Below, piece after piece: positions 8,326 through 16,500 of a stretch of 22,089 bases of DNA. The stretch spans positions 1 to 22,089 of the forward strand of contig JBGYPO010000165.1 of assembly GCA_041838435.1 (NCBI GenBank), written 5' to 3'. Every line of letters starts with the position of its first letter. The first letter of the stretch is position 1. Below the pieces are notes generated by a model that did no database searches, was not told the origin of the DNA, and saw only the letters and a program-made list of their open reading frames with translations. The translations under genes were made by a program, and so were the position numbers. Source of the stretch: Aliicoccus sp041838435 (lineage in GTDB: Bacteria; Bacillota; Bacilli; Staphylococcales; Salinicoccaceae).

Positions 8326-9023
8326 ATGAAACGACCAATTAAAGTGTTAATAATAGAAGACGATTCAAATATTGCAGAATTGATCCAGCTGTATATGAAT
8401 AAGATGGGTTTTTCTTCTATTTCTGCATCTGATGGTGAAGAAGGGTTGGAACTTTTTCTGAATGAGACGCCTGACTGCATTCTTCTGGATATTATGCTGC
8501 CTAAAATGAATGGCTGGGAAGTATGTAAAGCGATTCGTCTGGAAGATAAAAAATCCCTATTATCATGTTGACTGGTAAAGGAGAAACTTATGACGTCATT
8601 AACGGCTTAGAAATTGGAGCAGATGATTATGTCGTTAAACCGTTTGCCCCCAATGAATTAATAGCTTGAGTAAAAACAGTGTTACGACGAACTATCTTAG
8701 CAGATAGTGAAGAAGATAAAATTCAATTTGATAACATCTCGATATATATGAAAGAATATCGTGTCTTAATTAATGATCAAGAAGTCAAAATTGCGCCAAA
8801 AGAAATGGAATTGCTTTATTACTTGGCTATGAACAGAAATCAAGTGCTGACGAGACAACTATTATTAGAGCGTGTCTGGGGGTATGAGTTTGATGGAGAT
8901 CCTCGTACTGTAGATGTCCACATCAAGCGCATACGCGATAAGTTGGTTGCACACAAAGCAGATTGGTCTGTTGCGATTATCCGCGGCGTTGGATATCGTT
9001 TCAAGGTGAACTCATATGTTTAA
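8326..9023 (+). pseudogene. OmpR-family response regulator, frameshifted and with an internal stop
   Basis: The gene begins at ATG 8326 behind AGAGGGG (8314-8320). It reads a normal receiver domain with acidic pocket E11-D12-D13 and phosphoacceptor D55 (CILLDIMLP). The frame then breaks in a run of six A residues (8548-8553); adding one A would give DKKIPIIMLTGKGE, the expected family text. The second frame continues through GADDYVVKPFAPNELIA, then hits TGA at 8667-8669, where an Arg codon (CGA) is expected before VKTVLRR. After it comes an intact OmpR-type winged helix (KEMELLYYLAMNRN.. RTVDVHIKRIRDKL.. RGVGYRF) ending at 9023. Repaired, the protein would be about 232 residues, the normal length. 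A homopolymer sequencing error could explain the frameshift but not the nonsense codon or the loss of the partner kinase, so I call it a true pseudogene. Confidence 0.9.
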
Positions 9024-9114
9024 AAGAAAATCTATTTTTTCTAGAATGTTTTTCAACTATTCCTTGATTATCGTTTTGTCATTTTCGTCATGCAGTGAGT
9101 TCTTTATTAATTAG
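9016..9114 (+). pseudogene. Remnant N-terminus of a sensor histidine kinase
   Basis: ATG 9016 overlaps the end of the response regulator by 8 bases, the usual layout of a regulator/sensor pair. It reads 32 codons: a basic start MFKRKSIFSRMFFNYS, then a hydrophobic run LIIVLSFSS, then a stop at 9112-9114. This looks like the first cytoplasmic stretch and part of the first membrane helix of a histidine kinase. The sensor, HisKA and ATPase domains are absent, and a terminator follows within a few bases, so a deletion has removed nearly the whole kinase. Because the piece is short, its identity rests mainly on position. Confidence 0.65.
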
Positions 9115-9118
9115 AATA

Positions 9119-9170
9119 GGCAGTCTTCTCCATCACAATTATTATGATGGGGAAGACTGCCTTTATTTTT
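9119..9170 (+). terminator. Strong hairpin terminator between the kinase remnant and cdr
   Basis: A 17-bp stem (9119-9135 with 9145-9161; GGCAGTCTTC against GAAGACTGCC plus the inner CCATCA/TGATGG, with one G-T wobble) has a 9-base loop and is followed by TTTATTTTTT on the + strand. It was presumably the terminator of the two-component operon. On the - strand the stem is followed by only a modest T-rich stretch, so it may also help to end the convergent cdr operon. Confidence 0.88.
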
Positions 9171-9184
9171 TAAAAAGATCAAAA

Positions 9185-10519
9185 TTAACTATCTTGTTTT
9201 TCTAATGCTTTATATCCAATCATGTTTAATACGCTTTTCGGACTGGAGAAAGAAGGGGCGTAAGCAGGTTCTAAATTGATTAATTCATAAATGCTTCCGC
9301 CATGATACATATGTGCACTAAGTGTATCGGTCATCTTATCGACCTTATCTTCGCCAAAGATAGATGCGCGTAAAATTTTCCCAGATAATTTCTCGTAATA
9401 AACCCTAAGGTGAATTGGGCGACTTTGTGGCATGTAGCCGGCCATGTTGCGCTGTGTATGCTCAATCACGTCATAATCGTAATGCTCAAGTAAGTTATGT
9501 GCGAGCCCAACGCTCGCAATGTGAAAATCAAACACTCGGATGATTTGTGAACCGAGTAAGCCTGCGAGTGGTGCAGGGTTGTTTCCACTCAGATGATGAG
9601 CGATTAAATATGCCATCCTATGCGCTGGCCAAGCAAGTGCTATATTAACAGATCTATCTACATGGAAGTAGTTCGTTTCAATCGCATCCCCAAGTGCATA
9701 GACGTTTTCAATATTTGTTTGGCAATAATTATTAATAGGAATGAGATCTTTATCAGTTAGCTCAATGTTTGAATCATTTAAAAACGCCGTGTTGGGTATA
9801 ATGCCCACACCGCTAAAAATCATATCAACGTCTAAAGTATCTTCGGTCGATAAAGTGACTGTGCTACCTTCGACTTGTGTCACTTCAGCATTCAGATACA
9901 CATCAACACCGCGTTCTTGTAAATGAATAAGCAGTTCATCAGCGAACTCTTTTTCAATGACTGAATAGATGTGATTGCTGCGGTGCACAACAGAAACTTT
10001 AATACCGCGCAAGACAAGTGATTCGAGTACCTCTAGGCTCACAAAGCCAGTACCGATGATGAGGACATGTTCTGCAGGCTTCAGTTTGATGTGCTGCATA
10101 ATGTCATCGAGGTCTTCAAGTTTATGAAGCAAAAAGACGATGTCACTATCTTCCAGCGCTGGAAGCTGACGTGGACGGGCACCTGGTGATAACACCAAGT
10201 AATCATAATAATCTTCCATGACACTGTTGGTAATCAAATTCTTAACAGTCACCTTATTGTGCGTTGTATCAACTTGAATCACTTCATGATACGTCTTTAC
10301 TTCGATAGATTTTTGTTGGAACTTCTCTTTCGTATATGCAATCAGCTGGTCTCTTGAGTGAACCTCTCCGCTAATCTGATAAGGCATGCCACAATTTGCA
10401 AAACTCACATCTCTATGTTTGTCATATATAGTGATTTCGATGTCAGGATTGATCCGTCTTAATTGTGTAGCAGTTGTTGCGCCACCAGCGACACCACCGA
10501 CAATAATAACTTTTTTCAT
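9185..10519 (-). CDS. cdr: Coenzyme A disulfide reductase
   Basis: A 444-residue flavoprotein of the pyridine nucleotide-disulfide oxidoreductase family. In staphylococci it uses NADPH to reduce CoA disulfide, keeping CoA as the main low-molecular-weight thiol. The N-terminal FAD-binding motif is VIIVGGVAGGATTATQLRR (residues 4-22). The single redox cysteine is C43 in NCGMPY, the position known for the S. aureus enzyme. An NAD(P)-binding segment reads LIIGTGFVSLEVLESL, and the FAD-closing motif YALGDAIE is present. I chose ATG 10519 over the upstream GTG at 10528 because AAGGTG (complement 10528-10533) lies 8 bases before the ATG but overlaps the GTG. It is the third gene of a Cof-DegV-cdr operon, 12 bases after degV. 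A related NADH-dependent or persulfide-reducing activity cannot be excluded. Confidence 0.93.
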   Translation of the reverse strand: MKKVIIVGGVAGGATTATQLRRINPDIEITIYDKHRDVSFANCGMPYQISGEVHSRDQLIAYTKEKFQQKSIEVKTYHEVIQVDTTHNKVTVKNLITNSVMEDYYDYLVLSPGARPRQLPALEDSDIVFLLHKLEDLDDIMQHIKLKPAEHVLIIGTGFVSLEVLESLVLRGIKVSVVHRSNHIYSVIEKEFADELLIHLQERGVDVYLNAEVTQVEGSTVTLSTEDTLDVDMIFSGVGIIPNTAFLNDSNIELTDKDLIPINNYCQTNIENVYALGDAIETNYFHVDRSVNIALAWPAHRMAYLIAHHLSGNNPAPLAGLLGSQIIRVFDFHIASVGLAHNLLEHYDYDVIEHTQRNMAGYMPQSRPIHLRVYYEKLSGKILRASIFGEDKVDKMTDTLSAHMYHGGSIYELINLEPAYAPSFSSPKSVLNMIGYKALEKQDS

Positions 10520-10531
10520 AACATTCACACC

Positions 10532-11368
10532 TTATTTTTTGAAGTAATATATAGCAACAGTTCCATTACCAGTATGAGCAGCTATTGTTGGACCAATCAA
10601 TGATACTCGGACATTATCTACATTAGTTTCAGATAAAACGAGTGCCTTTAATTTCTCGACAGTATCACTTGCATTTGTATGAGAAATAAATACGGTACCA
10701 CTTGCACCATCTGCTTTAATTTTGTCTACCATACTCTTAAGTACTTTTTTCTCACCACGGTGCTTTTCAATCGGAACTAGTTTTCCTTCTTCAACATGCA
10801 GTAACGGACGGATGTTTAGTAAACTGCCTAAAAATGCCTGGCCTTTCGATAAACGACCGCCTTTAGCTAAATAATCAAGATCAGAAACAGTGAATAAGTG
10901 CTTTACTCTTCCCAGTAACTCGTGTACTTTATCGATGACAGTGTTAATATCCTCACCAGCATTCACGAGATCACTCGCCTGCTCAACGACTGCACCTAGA
11001 CCGTAACTCGCACTTTGACTGTCGATAATTTCTATCTTTGCATTCGGAAAATCTTCGAGTACGATATCTCTTGCAATTGTTGCACTTTGATATGTTCCAG
11101 ATAAAGCGCTTGAGAATGCGATGTAGAGTATCTCATCATCGTGCTCTAAGATTTCTCTAAATAAGTTCTCAAATTCCTCAGGGTTAACTTGTGAAGTGAG
11201 TGGGCGATGACCTTCATTAATTTTATCTAATACTTCTTCAATCGAAATATCATCCTGATCAACGTACTCTTTGTTATCAATTGTAATTGTCAATTTCACA
11301 TATTCTATCTTACGCTTGGCTGCCTCTGCTGTTTTAATATCTGAACAACTGTCTGCTACTAGAATCAT
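10532..11368 (-). CDS. DegV family fatty-acid-binding protein
   Basis: A 278-residue DegV protein. Proteins of this family bind a fatty acid in a two-domain fold and, as FakB, present it to the FakA kinase for phosphorylation. The family start MILVADSCSDI, the central FSSALSGTYQSA (serine-rich loop contacting the lipid carboxylate) and the later GRLSKGQAFLGSLLNIRPLL are all clear. The length is typical. The start ATG at complement 11366-11368 has a good AAGGAGG just upstream. No FakA or FakB partner gene is in the window. The gene is 12 bases from the HAD gene upstream and 12 from cdr downstream, so it is the middle gene of a three-gene operon. Fatty acid specificity cannot be read from the sequence. 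Confidence 0.92.
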   Translation of the reverse strand: MILVADSCSDIKTAEAAKRKIEYVKLTITIDNKEYVDQDDISIEEVLDKINEGHRPLTSQVNPEEFENLFREILEHDDEILYIAFSSALSGTYQSATIARDIVLEDFPNAKIEIIDSQSASYGLGAVVEQASDLVNAGEDINTVIDKVHELLGRVKHLFTVSDLDYLAKGGRLSKGQAFLGSLLNIRPLLHVEEGKLVPIEKHRGEKKVLKSMVDKIKADGASGTVFISHTNASDTVEKLKALVLSETNVDNVRVSLIGPTIAAHTGNGTVAIYYFKK

Positions 11369-11380
11369 ATAGATTCCTCC

Positions 11381-12193
11381 TTATATTTTTAAATTAAAGT
11401 GATCGATGAGAAAATGTGCAATACCATCATCATTGTTTGATTTTGTCGTGTAATCTGCAATTGACTTTAAGTCATCAATCGCATTGTCCATCGCGACACC
11501 GTGTTTTACATATTCTATCATTTCATTATCGTTATCTTCATCGCCAAACGCAATTGTATGCTCGTGCTTAATACCTAAAAATCCGCGCACATAATCGACA
11601 CCAACTGCTTTGTTAATACCTTTCTTAACAATTTCAATAACTGGATATGGGGCACCCCATCTACGGTGTTCTATTAAATCGGCAAATAGGTCATCTAAGT
11701 CTTCCCTAATGGAAGGAATATCTTCATCTTTCGCTTGAATCAAGATACTTGTTGGACCCTGGTTTAATGTCTTTGTGAGTTCTCCAACATGAATCTCCGG
11801 ACGACCAGAATTAAACATGTCGAAAATGACTTCATCATGGTAGTGTATAAACACAGTATCCTTAATCTCAGCTAGAATATTTTGAATATTTAAGTCAGGT
11901 ACACGCTTTGATATTTTATGAACGACATCTAAATCTAATGTTTCATGCACTGTTCTAAAGTTCATATCTCTCGGGTGATGCACGAATGCACCGTTAAAGT
12001 TAACAATTGGTGTATTCATTCCGAGCTCTCTATAATAATTTTCACTTGCACGGTATGGACGGCCAGTAGAAATGATTAACTGATGTCCTTGTGCTTTAAG
12101 TTTTTTTAAGACTTTTTTAGTAAGTGGTGTGATGACTTTGTCATCGTTGAGCAAAGTGCCATCTAAATCGAGGCATATTAAATGTGTGTCCAT
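11381..12193 (-). CDS. Cof-type HAD-IIB family phosphatase
   Basis: A 270-residue haloacid dehalogenase superfamily hydrolase of the Cof/YidA type. Motif I is D9-L-D11-G-T near the N-terminus, with D9 as nucleophile and D11 as general acid. Motif II lies in LIISTGRPY, motif III is the lysine of the NKAVGVDYV segment, and motif IV is FGDEDNDNEMIEYV, which binds magnesium. A C2B cap lies between motifs II and III. Enzymes of this group remove phosphate from sugar phosphates, nucleotides, FMN or pyridoxal phosphate; the substrate cannot be told here. AAGGAGT precedes the ATG at complement 12191-12193. It is the first gene of the operon leading to degV and cdr. Confidence 0.92.
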   Translation of the reverse strand: MDTHLICLDLDGTLLNDDKVITPLTKKVLKKLKAQGHQLIISTGRPYRASENYYRELGMNTPIVNFNGAFVHHPRDMNFRTVHETLDLDVVHKISKRVPDLNIQNILAEIKDTVFIHYHDEVIFDMFNSGRPEIHVGELTKTLNQGPTSILIQAKDEDIPSIREDLDDLFADLIEHRRWGAPYPVIEIVKKGINKAVGVDYVRGFLGIKHEHTIAFGDEDNDNEMIEYVKHGVAMDNAIDDLKSIADYTTKSNNDDGIAHFLIDHFNLKI

Positions 12194-12220
12194 AAGGCAC
12201 TCCTTAAAGTTGTTTTCTTC

Positions 12221-12249
12221 ATCATATCATTAAATTTTGGTATACTAAA
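12221..12249 (-). promoter_or_regulatory. Likely promoter of the Cof-degV-cdr operon
   Basis: On the - strand a TATGAT -10 (complement 12221-12226) stands 17 bases after a poor TTTAGT -35 (complement 12244-12249), just upstream of the HAD gene. It overlaps the divergent promoter of the next gene, so the two could compete. Confidence 0.4.
12238..12246 (+). promoter_or_regulatory. Extended -10 promoter of the Fe-S assembly factor gene
   Basis: TGGTATACT is a TGn extended -10 with five of six matches to TATAAT, 36 bases upstream of ATG 12283. No convincing -35 is seen. It is arranged back to back with the HAD operon promoter. Confidence 0.55.
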
Positions 12250-12282
12250 TAAGAAATAAGATAATAGTAAGGAGATGTTAGA

Positions 12283-12591
12283 ATGGATAAAGCTATGGAA
12301 GAGAGCATGATGGGTGCACTTGAGAACGTAATCGATCCAGAGCTTGGCGTAGATATCGTTAACTTAGGACTTGTTTATGGAGTTCATTTAGACGACGAGG
12401 GACAAGCGGGTGTTGAAATGACACTAACTTCGATGGGTTGCCCAATGGGACCTCAAATCGTTGCAGGCGTTGAACAAGCTTTGGCAGAATTACCAGAAGT
12501 TAAAGATACAAACGTGAATATCGTTTGGAACCCGCCATGGGACAAAGATAAAATGACGCGCTATGCAAAAATTGCTTTAGGCGTTAGCTAA
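12283..12591 (+). CDS. MIP18/DUF59 family metal-sulfur cluster assembly factor (SufT/PaaD-like)
   Basis: A 102-residue single-domain MIP18 (DUF59) protein. Family members such as SufT help mature Fe-S proteins, probably by carrying or delivering clusters. Typical signatures are the N-terminal VIDPELGVDIVNLGLVYGV and MTLTSMGCPMG, whose cysteine C53 is the conserved family residue; WNPPWDKDKM near the end is also characteristic. AAGGAG at 12269-12274 lies 8 bases before the ATG. It is a single-gene unit with its own extended -10 promoter and a terminator directly after it. In S. aureus a similar gene lies close to a Cof-type phosphatase gene and clpB, consistent with the present neighbourhood (from memory). 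Confidence 0.9.
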   Translation: MDKAMEESMMGALENVIDPELGVDIVNLGLVYGVHLDDEGQAGVEMTLTSMGCPMGPQIVAGVEQALAELPEVKDTNVNIVWNPPWDKDKMTRYAKIALGVS

Positions 12592-12607
12592 ATTGATAAA
12601 AAGGCAG

Positions 12608-12638
12608 CCACAACACTTTGATGTTGTGGTTGTTTTTT
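12608..12638 (+). terminator. Rho-independent terminator after the MIP18 gene
   Basis: CCACAACA (12608-12615) pairs with TGTTGTGG (12622-12629) around a six-base loop, followed by a T-rich run that includes six consecutive T residues at 12633-12638. Confidence 0.88.
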
Positions 12639-12647
12639 ATTTTGATT

Positions 12648-12866
12648 GAGTGTAGCGATTCGAGTTGGGTTTCGCCACAATCCCATTATTTTATCATCGA
12701 TTGTAGCGATTTGAGTTGTGTTTCGCTACAATCCCATGTATTTATCATCGATTGTAGCGATTCGGCTTGGTTTTCGCTACAATCCCATGTATTTAGCATC
12801 GATTGTAGCGATTTGGCTTGGTTTTCGCTACAATCCCATGTATTTAGCATCGATTGTAGCGATTCG
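12648..12866. repeat. Tandem array of 51-bp hairpin units, 4 copies plus a partial
   Basis: Units begin at 12648 (degenerate), 12699, 12750 and 12801, an exact 51-bp period, with a partial fifth unit at 12852-12866. In copies 3 and 4 GATTGTAGCGA pairs perfectly with TCGCTACAATC (12801-12811 with 12825-12835 in copy 4), an 11-bp stem with a 13-base loop. Copy 2 keeps the same arms. Copy 1 has unmatched changes in both. Between stems lies a short A/T-rich linker (CCATGTATTTAGCAT or close variants). The array fills the 328-base gap between the convergent MIP18 and uppP genes. Because 51 is divisible by three, the repeats stay open in two frames and give repetitive 17-residue readings, which I do not regard as genes. 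It is not CRISPR: there are no unique spacers. Confidence 0.93.
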
Positions 12867-12882
12867 TCACAAATATCCCAAC

Positions 12883-12907
12883 AAAAAAACGCAGCCGAAG
12901 CCGCGTT
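12883..12907 (-). terminator. Terminator of uppP
   Basis: On the - strand AACGCGGC-ttcg-GCTGCGTT forms an 8-bp stem with one G-T wobble and a TTCG tetraloop, followed by seven T residues. It lies 13 bases after the uppP stop, beside the 51-bp repeat array. Confidence 0.85.
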
Positions 12908-12919
12908 GTCTTAAAATAT

Positions 12920-13741
12920 TTAGATAAATAAACCATAAGCTATTGCACCCGTACCAAGTACGAAACAGTAGTAACTGAAGTATACGAGGTTACCACTTTG
13001 CATAATATTCTGCAGCCATTTCACACCGAAATACGTTGCGATGATACATATAATAAAACTTGCAAGATATGCGATTGCATGTGTTTCTAATATTGGGTCG
13101 TATAAAATATCTTCAACAGAGATGATTGCGGTACCGAGTGAAACCGGTATATATAATAAGAAGACAAAGCGCAGTGCATCTTTTTGATTGAGTCCGACAC
13201 CAATAGCACCGACGAGCGTTGCACCACTGCGTGATATTCCAGGAACAAGCGCTACACATTGTGCTGCCCCGACGATAATTGCATCCTTTAAATTCAGTTG
13301 ACCATCGCGTTTTTTCCCGCGTTGATTTTTAATAATCCAAAGTGCAATCCCGGTAACGAGAAGCATCAGTCCGACAAATCCAACTGACACATTCTCTCCA
13401 ATCACATCTTTCAGCAATAAGCCTAGTACACCGACAGGTATCGTTGCGATTATTAATAATATTGTATATTTCATATCGGTTGTTGCCTGTTTATCGCGTG
13501 CGCCTTTAAACAAAAAGCGCATCACATTTAAAAATATTGTGATAATATCTTTTCGATACACAAAGACGATTGCGATCAACGAAGCGGTATTTAAAAATAT
13601 CTCAAAAGATAAACCTCTCGCCTCGATATTAAATATCTCGCGTGCTATCACTAAGTGACCGCTTGATGAAACTGGAATGGGTTCTGTAATACCCTGTAAA
13701 ATTCCTAAAAATATGTATGATAAAAATTCCGTTGTCTGCAT
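12920..13741 (-). CDS. uppP: Undecaprenyl-diphosphatase (UppP/BacA family)
   Basis: A 273-residue polytopic membrane enzyme that dephosphorylates undecaprenyl pyrophosphate, so that the lipid carrier for peptidoglycan and other wall polymers can be reused. The first family motif reads QGITEPIPVSSSGHLV, with E20 and the serine-rich loop up to H29. The second reads PGISRSGAT with R171. Both lie where the active site of the E. coli enzyme is formed. ATG 13741 is preceded by GGGAGG (complement 13749-13754) with a 7-base spacer; an in-frame TTG at 13756 overlaps that site and is not used. Its EPIPVSSSGH wording differs from the EFAPVSSTGH of the main staphylococcal UppP as I recall it, so this could be a second paralogue. 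Such paralogues may affect bacitracin tolerance. Confidence 0.9.
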   Translation of the reverse strand: MQTTEFLSYIFLGILQGITEPIPVSSSGHLVIAREIFNIEARGLSFEIFLNTASLIAIVFVYRKDIITIFLNVMRFLFKGARDKQATTDMKYTILLIIATIPVGVLGLLLKDVIGENVSVGFVGLMLLVTGIALWIIKNQRGKKRDGQLNLKDAIIVGAAQCVALVPGISRSGATLVGAIGVGLNQKDALRFVFLLYIPVSLGTAIISVEDILYDPILETHAIAYLASFIICIIATYFGVKWLQNIMQSGNLVYFSYYCFVLGTGAIAYGLFI

Positions 13742-13816
13742 GACTTGACCTCCCAAAAACGTCTCTCTTACTATAAATTAATCGTTCATAAAATGCTAAT
13801 TTTTAAAGTAAATTAC

Positions 13817-13844
13817 TTGTAAAAGACGAAAATCATAGTATAAT
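13817..13844 (+). promoter_or_regulatory. Sigma-A type promoter of clpB
   Basis: TTGTAA (13817-13822) and a perfect TATAAT (13839-13844) are separated by 16 bases. Transcription would start near 13851, right at the CtsR operator. Confidence 0.75.
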
Positions 13845-13852
13845 TAAATTAT

Positions 13853-13869
13853 AGTCAAACATGGTCAAA
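13853..13869 (+). promoter_or_regulatory. CtsR operator (heat-shock repressor box) of clpB
   Basis: AGTCAAA-CAT-GGTCAAA is a direct heptad repeat that matches the CtsR consensus (A/G-GTCAAA, spacer NAN, A/G-GTCAAA). It overlaps the predicted transcription start, so bound CtsR would block initiation until heat or protein-damage stress inactivates it. ctsR itself is not in the window. Confidence 0.92.
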
Positions 13870-13897
13870 CTTTATCATTTAACTCAGAGGTGAGCCT

Positions 13898-16489
13898 ATG
13901 GATATCAATAAGATGACGTATGCCGTACAGGGAATAATTGAACACGCACAACAAGTATCTGTGGATAGGCAGCTGCAATCGATAGAAAGTGAAGCGCTTG
14001 TCATTGCTATATTAAATGTAAGTGACAGCATGGCGCGTGATATATTAGAGCGTGCAAACATCGATGTCGCATCCATTCATGAGGCGCTTGATGAGAAGTT
14101 GAGTAAATATAATGTGGTGAAAGGTGACAATATTCAATACGGTCAATATATGTCGAGTGGATTTTCAAAAATTTATCAAAGTGCATTAGATGCTATGGAA
14201 GAGATGGGGGACAGTTACATCTCTCAGGAACATATGCTTCTTGCTGCGATGAAGCATGATTCAATTTTAAAAGAATTTACCGAAGGTAAACAGGAAGTCA
14301 TTAAACAAATCATTAAAAAAGTCAGAGGAGGTAATCATGTGACAACACAAAATCCAGAAGTACAATATGAAGTATTAGAAAAATACGGTCGCGACCTGGT
14401 GGCTGAAGTACGTCAGGGTAATTTAGATCCAGTCATCGGCCGCGATGAGGAAGTAAGAAATGCGATTCGAATTTTGAGTCGTAAGCGCAAGAACAATCCA
14501 GTGCTTATCGGTGAACCCGGTGTTGGTAAGACTGCAATCGTTGAAGGACTGGCACAGCGTATCGTGCGTAAAGATGTACCTGATTCTTTACTTGATAAAA
14601 CAATCTTCGAACTCGATTTATCAGCACTCGTTGCGGGTGCAAAATACCGCGGGGAATTTGAAGAACGTTTAAAAGCAGTGTTAAAAGAAATCAAAGAGTC
14701 TGACGGTGGGATCATCCTGTTCATAGATGAAATCCATATGCTCGTTGGTGCAGGCAAAACAGAAGGTGCAATGGACGCAGGTAATATGTTAAAGCCAATG
14801 CTCGCGCGCGGTGAGTTGTTCTGTATTGGTGCAACGACACTTAATGAATATCGCGAGTATATAGAAAAGGATTCAGCGCTTGAGCGCCGCTTCCAAAAAG
14901 TAGTCGTACCTGAACCAAATGTTGAAGATACGATATCGATTCTGCGTGGTTTGAAAGAGCGTTATGAAGTACACCATGGTGTGCGCATTACAGATAGAGC
15001 GCTCGTTGCAGCAGCCGAATTATCTGACCGCTACATTACAGATCGTTTCTTACCGGACAAGGCAATCGATTTAATGGACCAGGCGAGTGCGACAATCCGT
15101 ACTGAAATGGGTTCAAACCCAACTGAACTTGATCAGTTGAACAGACGCGTCATGCAGCTTGAAATAGAAGAAGCCGCATTAAAAGGTGAGAATGACTCGA
15201 TTTCAAAAGTACGCTTAGAAGAACTACAGCGTGAACTTGCAGACTTAAAAGAAGAGCAGACTTCATTAAGAGCAAAGTTCGAACATGAAAAAGAACAGAT
15301 TCAAACAGTTAATGAGAAGCGCGGTGAACTCGACAAAGCACGTCAAGAGCTTGAAGATGCGGAAAATAATTATGAGCTTGAACGCGCAGCGGAACTCCGT
15401 CATGGTAAAATTCCTGCACTTGAAAAAGAACTTGAAGATGCGACAGAAAAACTTCAAGATGAGCAGGGGAATGAGAATCGTTTAATACGTGAAGTCGTAA
15501 CAGAAGATGAGATCGGCTATATTGTTTCCCAGTGGACTGGCATACCGGTATCAAAACTTGTTGAGACAGAGAAAGACAAATTGCTTAAACTCAATGAGAT
15601 TCTACATGAACGTGTTGTCGGGCAGGAAGAAGCGGTCGACCTTGTTGCGAATGCGATTATCCGTGCACGTGCAGGTATTAAAGATCCAAGTCGTCCAATT
15701 GGCAGCTTTTTATTCTTGGGGCCGACGGGCGTAGGTAAAACCGAACTTGCTAAAACGCTTGCTGCTACGATGTTTGATAGTGAAAAGCATATGATTAGAA
15801 TAGATATGAGTGAGTATATGGAGAAACACTCAGTTTCTCGATTAATCGGTGCGCCTCCAGGATACGTCGGGCATGAAGAGGGCGGGCAGCTTACTGAAGC
15901 TGTGAGACGTCAGCCATATTCAGTTATTCTTATGGACGAAGTCGAAAAAGCACACGGTGACGTGTTTAATATACTACTCCAATTGTTAGATGAAGGACGT
16001 TTGACAGATTCAAAAGGACGGACTGTAGATTTTAGAAATACAATTATCATCATGACATCAAATATAGGCTCACCAATCCTGCTTGATAACATGACACAAG
16101 AAGGAACGATTGATGACGAAGCGAAAGATATGGTTATGAATGAAGTACACAGATTCTTTAAACCAGAAATCATTAACCGTATGGATGACATTGTGATGTT
16201 TAGTCCGTTAAGTCAAAGCAATATGACAATGATTGTAGAAAAATTAATTCAAGAATTGAATGCACGACTTGTATCACAGCACATGGATATCACAGTAAGC
16301 GATTCAGTGAAAGAATGGATTGCACACGAAGCATATGAACCACAGTTCGGTGCAAGACCGTTGAAGCGATTCATTCAGAGATATATTGAAACGCCACTTG
16401 CTAAAAAGTTAATAGAAAAAGATTTACAAGAAGGTCTTCATGTAGAAATTGACTATGTAGATGAAGAACTGACATTTAAATTTAAATAA
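13898..16489 (+). CDS. clpB: ClpB disaggregase (Hsp100 AAA+ chaperone)
   Basis: An 863-residue hexameric AAA+ disaggregase that, with DnaK/DnaJ/GrpE, pulls proteins out of aggregates after heat stress. The N-terminal Clp-N domain spans about residues 1-145 and starts MDINKMTYAVQ, as in staphylococcal ClpB. NBD1 has Walker A GEPGVGKT (205-212) and Walker B FIDE (275-278). The coiled-coil middle domain, which separates ClpB from ClpC and ClpA, runs from about 405 to 525. NBD2 has Walker A GPTGVGKT (608-615) and Walker B D680-E681, followed by a D2-small domain. No ClpP-docking IGF/L loop is visible, consistent with a non-proteolytic role. The ribosome site AGAGG (13886-13890) lies 7 bases before ATG 13898. 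It is a single-gene unit under CtsR, with a terminator just after the stop. Confidence 0.97.
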   Translation: MDINKMTYAVQGIIEHAQQVSVDRQLQSIESEALVIAILNVSDSMARDILERANIDVASIHEALDEKLSKYNVVKGDNIQYGQYMSSGFSKIYQSALDAMEEMGDSYISQEHMLLAAMKHDSILKEFTEGKQEVIKQIIKKVRGGNHVTTQNPEVQYEVLEKYGRDLVAEVRQGNLDPVIGRDEEVRNAIRILSRKRKNNPVLIGEPGVGKTAIVEGLAQRIVRKDVPDSLLDKTIFELDLSALVAGAKYRGEFEERLKAVLKEIKESDGGIILFIDEIHMLVGAGKTEGAMDAGNMLKPMLARGELFCIGATTLNEYREYIEKDSALERRFQKVVVPEPNVEDTISILRGLKERYEVHHGVRITDRALVAAAELSDRYITDRFLPDKAIDLMDQASATIRTEMGSNPTELDQLNRRVMQLEIEEAALKGENDSISKVRLEELQRELADLKEEQTSLRAKFEHEKEQIQTVNEKRGELDKARQELEDAENNYELERAAELRHGKIPALEKELEDATEKLQDEQGNENRLIREVVTEDEIGYIVSQWTGIPVSKLVETEKDKLLKLNEILHERVVGQEEAVDLVANAIIRARAGIKDPSRPIGSFLFLGPTGVGKTELAKTLAATMFDSEKHMIRIDMSEYMEKHSVSRLIGAPPGYVGHEEGGQLTEAVRRQPYSVILMDEVEKAHGDVFNILLQLLDEGRLTDSKGRTVDFRNTIIIMTSNIGSPILLDNMTQEGTIDDEAKDMVMNEVHRFFKPEIINRMDDIVMFSPLSQSNMTMIVEKLIQELNARLVSQHMDITVSDSVKEWIAHEAYEPQFGARPLKRFIQRYIETPLAKKLIEKDLQEGLHVEIDYVDEELTFKFK

Positions 16490-16500
16490 CTAGAGAGACA

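Noticed and set aside
12618..12914. Open frames of 98 and 69 codons reading 17-residue repeats (CSDSAWFSLQSHVFSID type)
   Set aside because: They are the 51-bp hairpin array read through; 51 is divisible by three so several frames stay open. There is no ribosome binding site, the frame begins inside a terminator, and the pattern is explained at DNA level by the inverted repeats.
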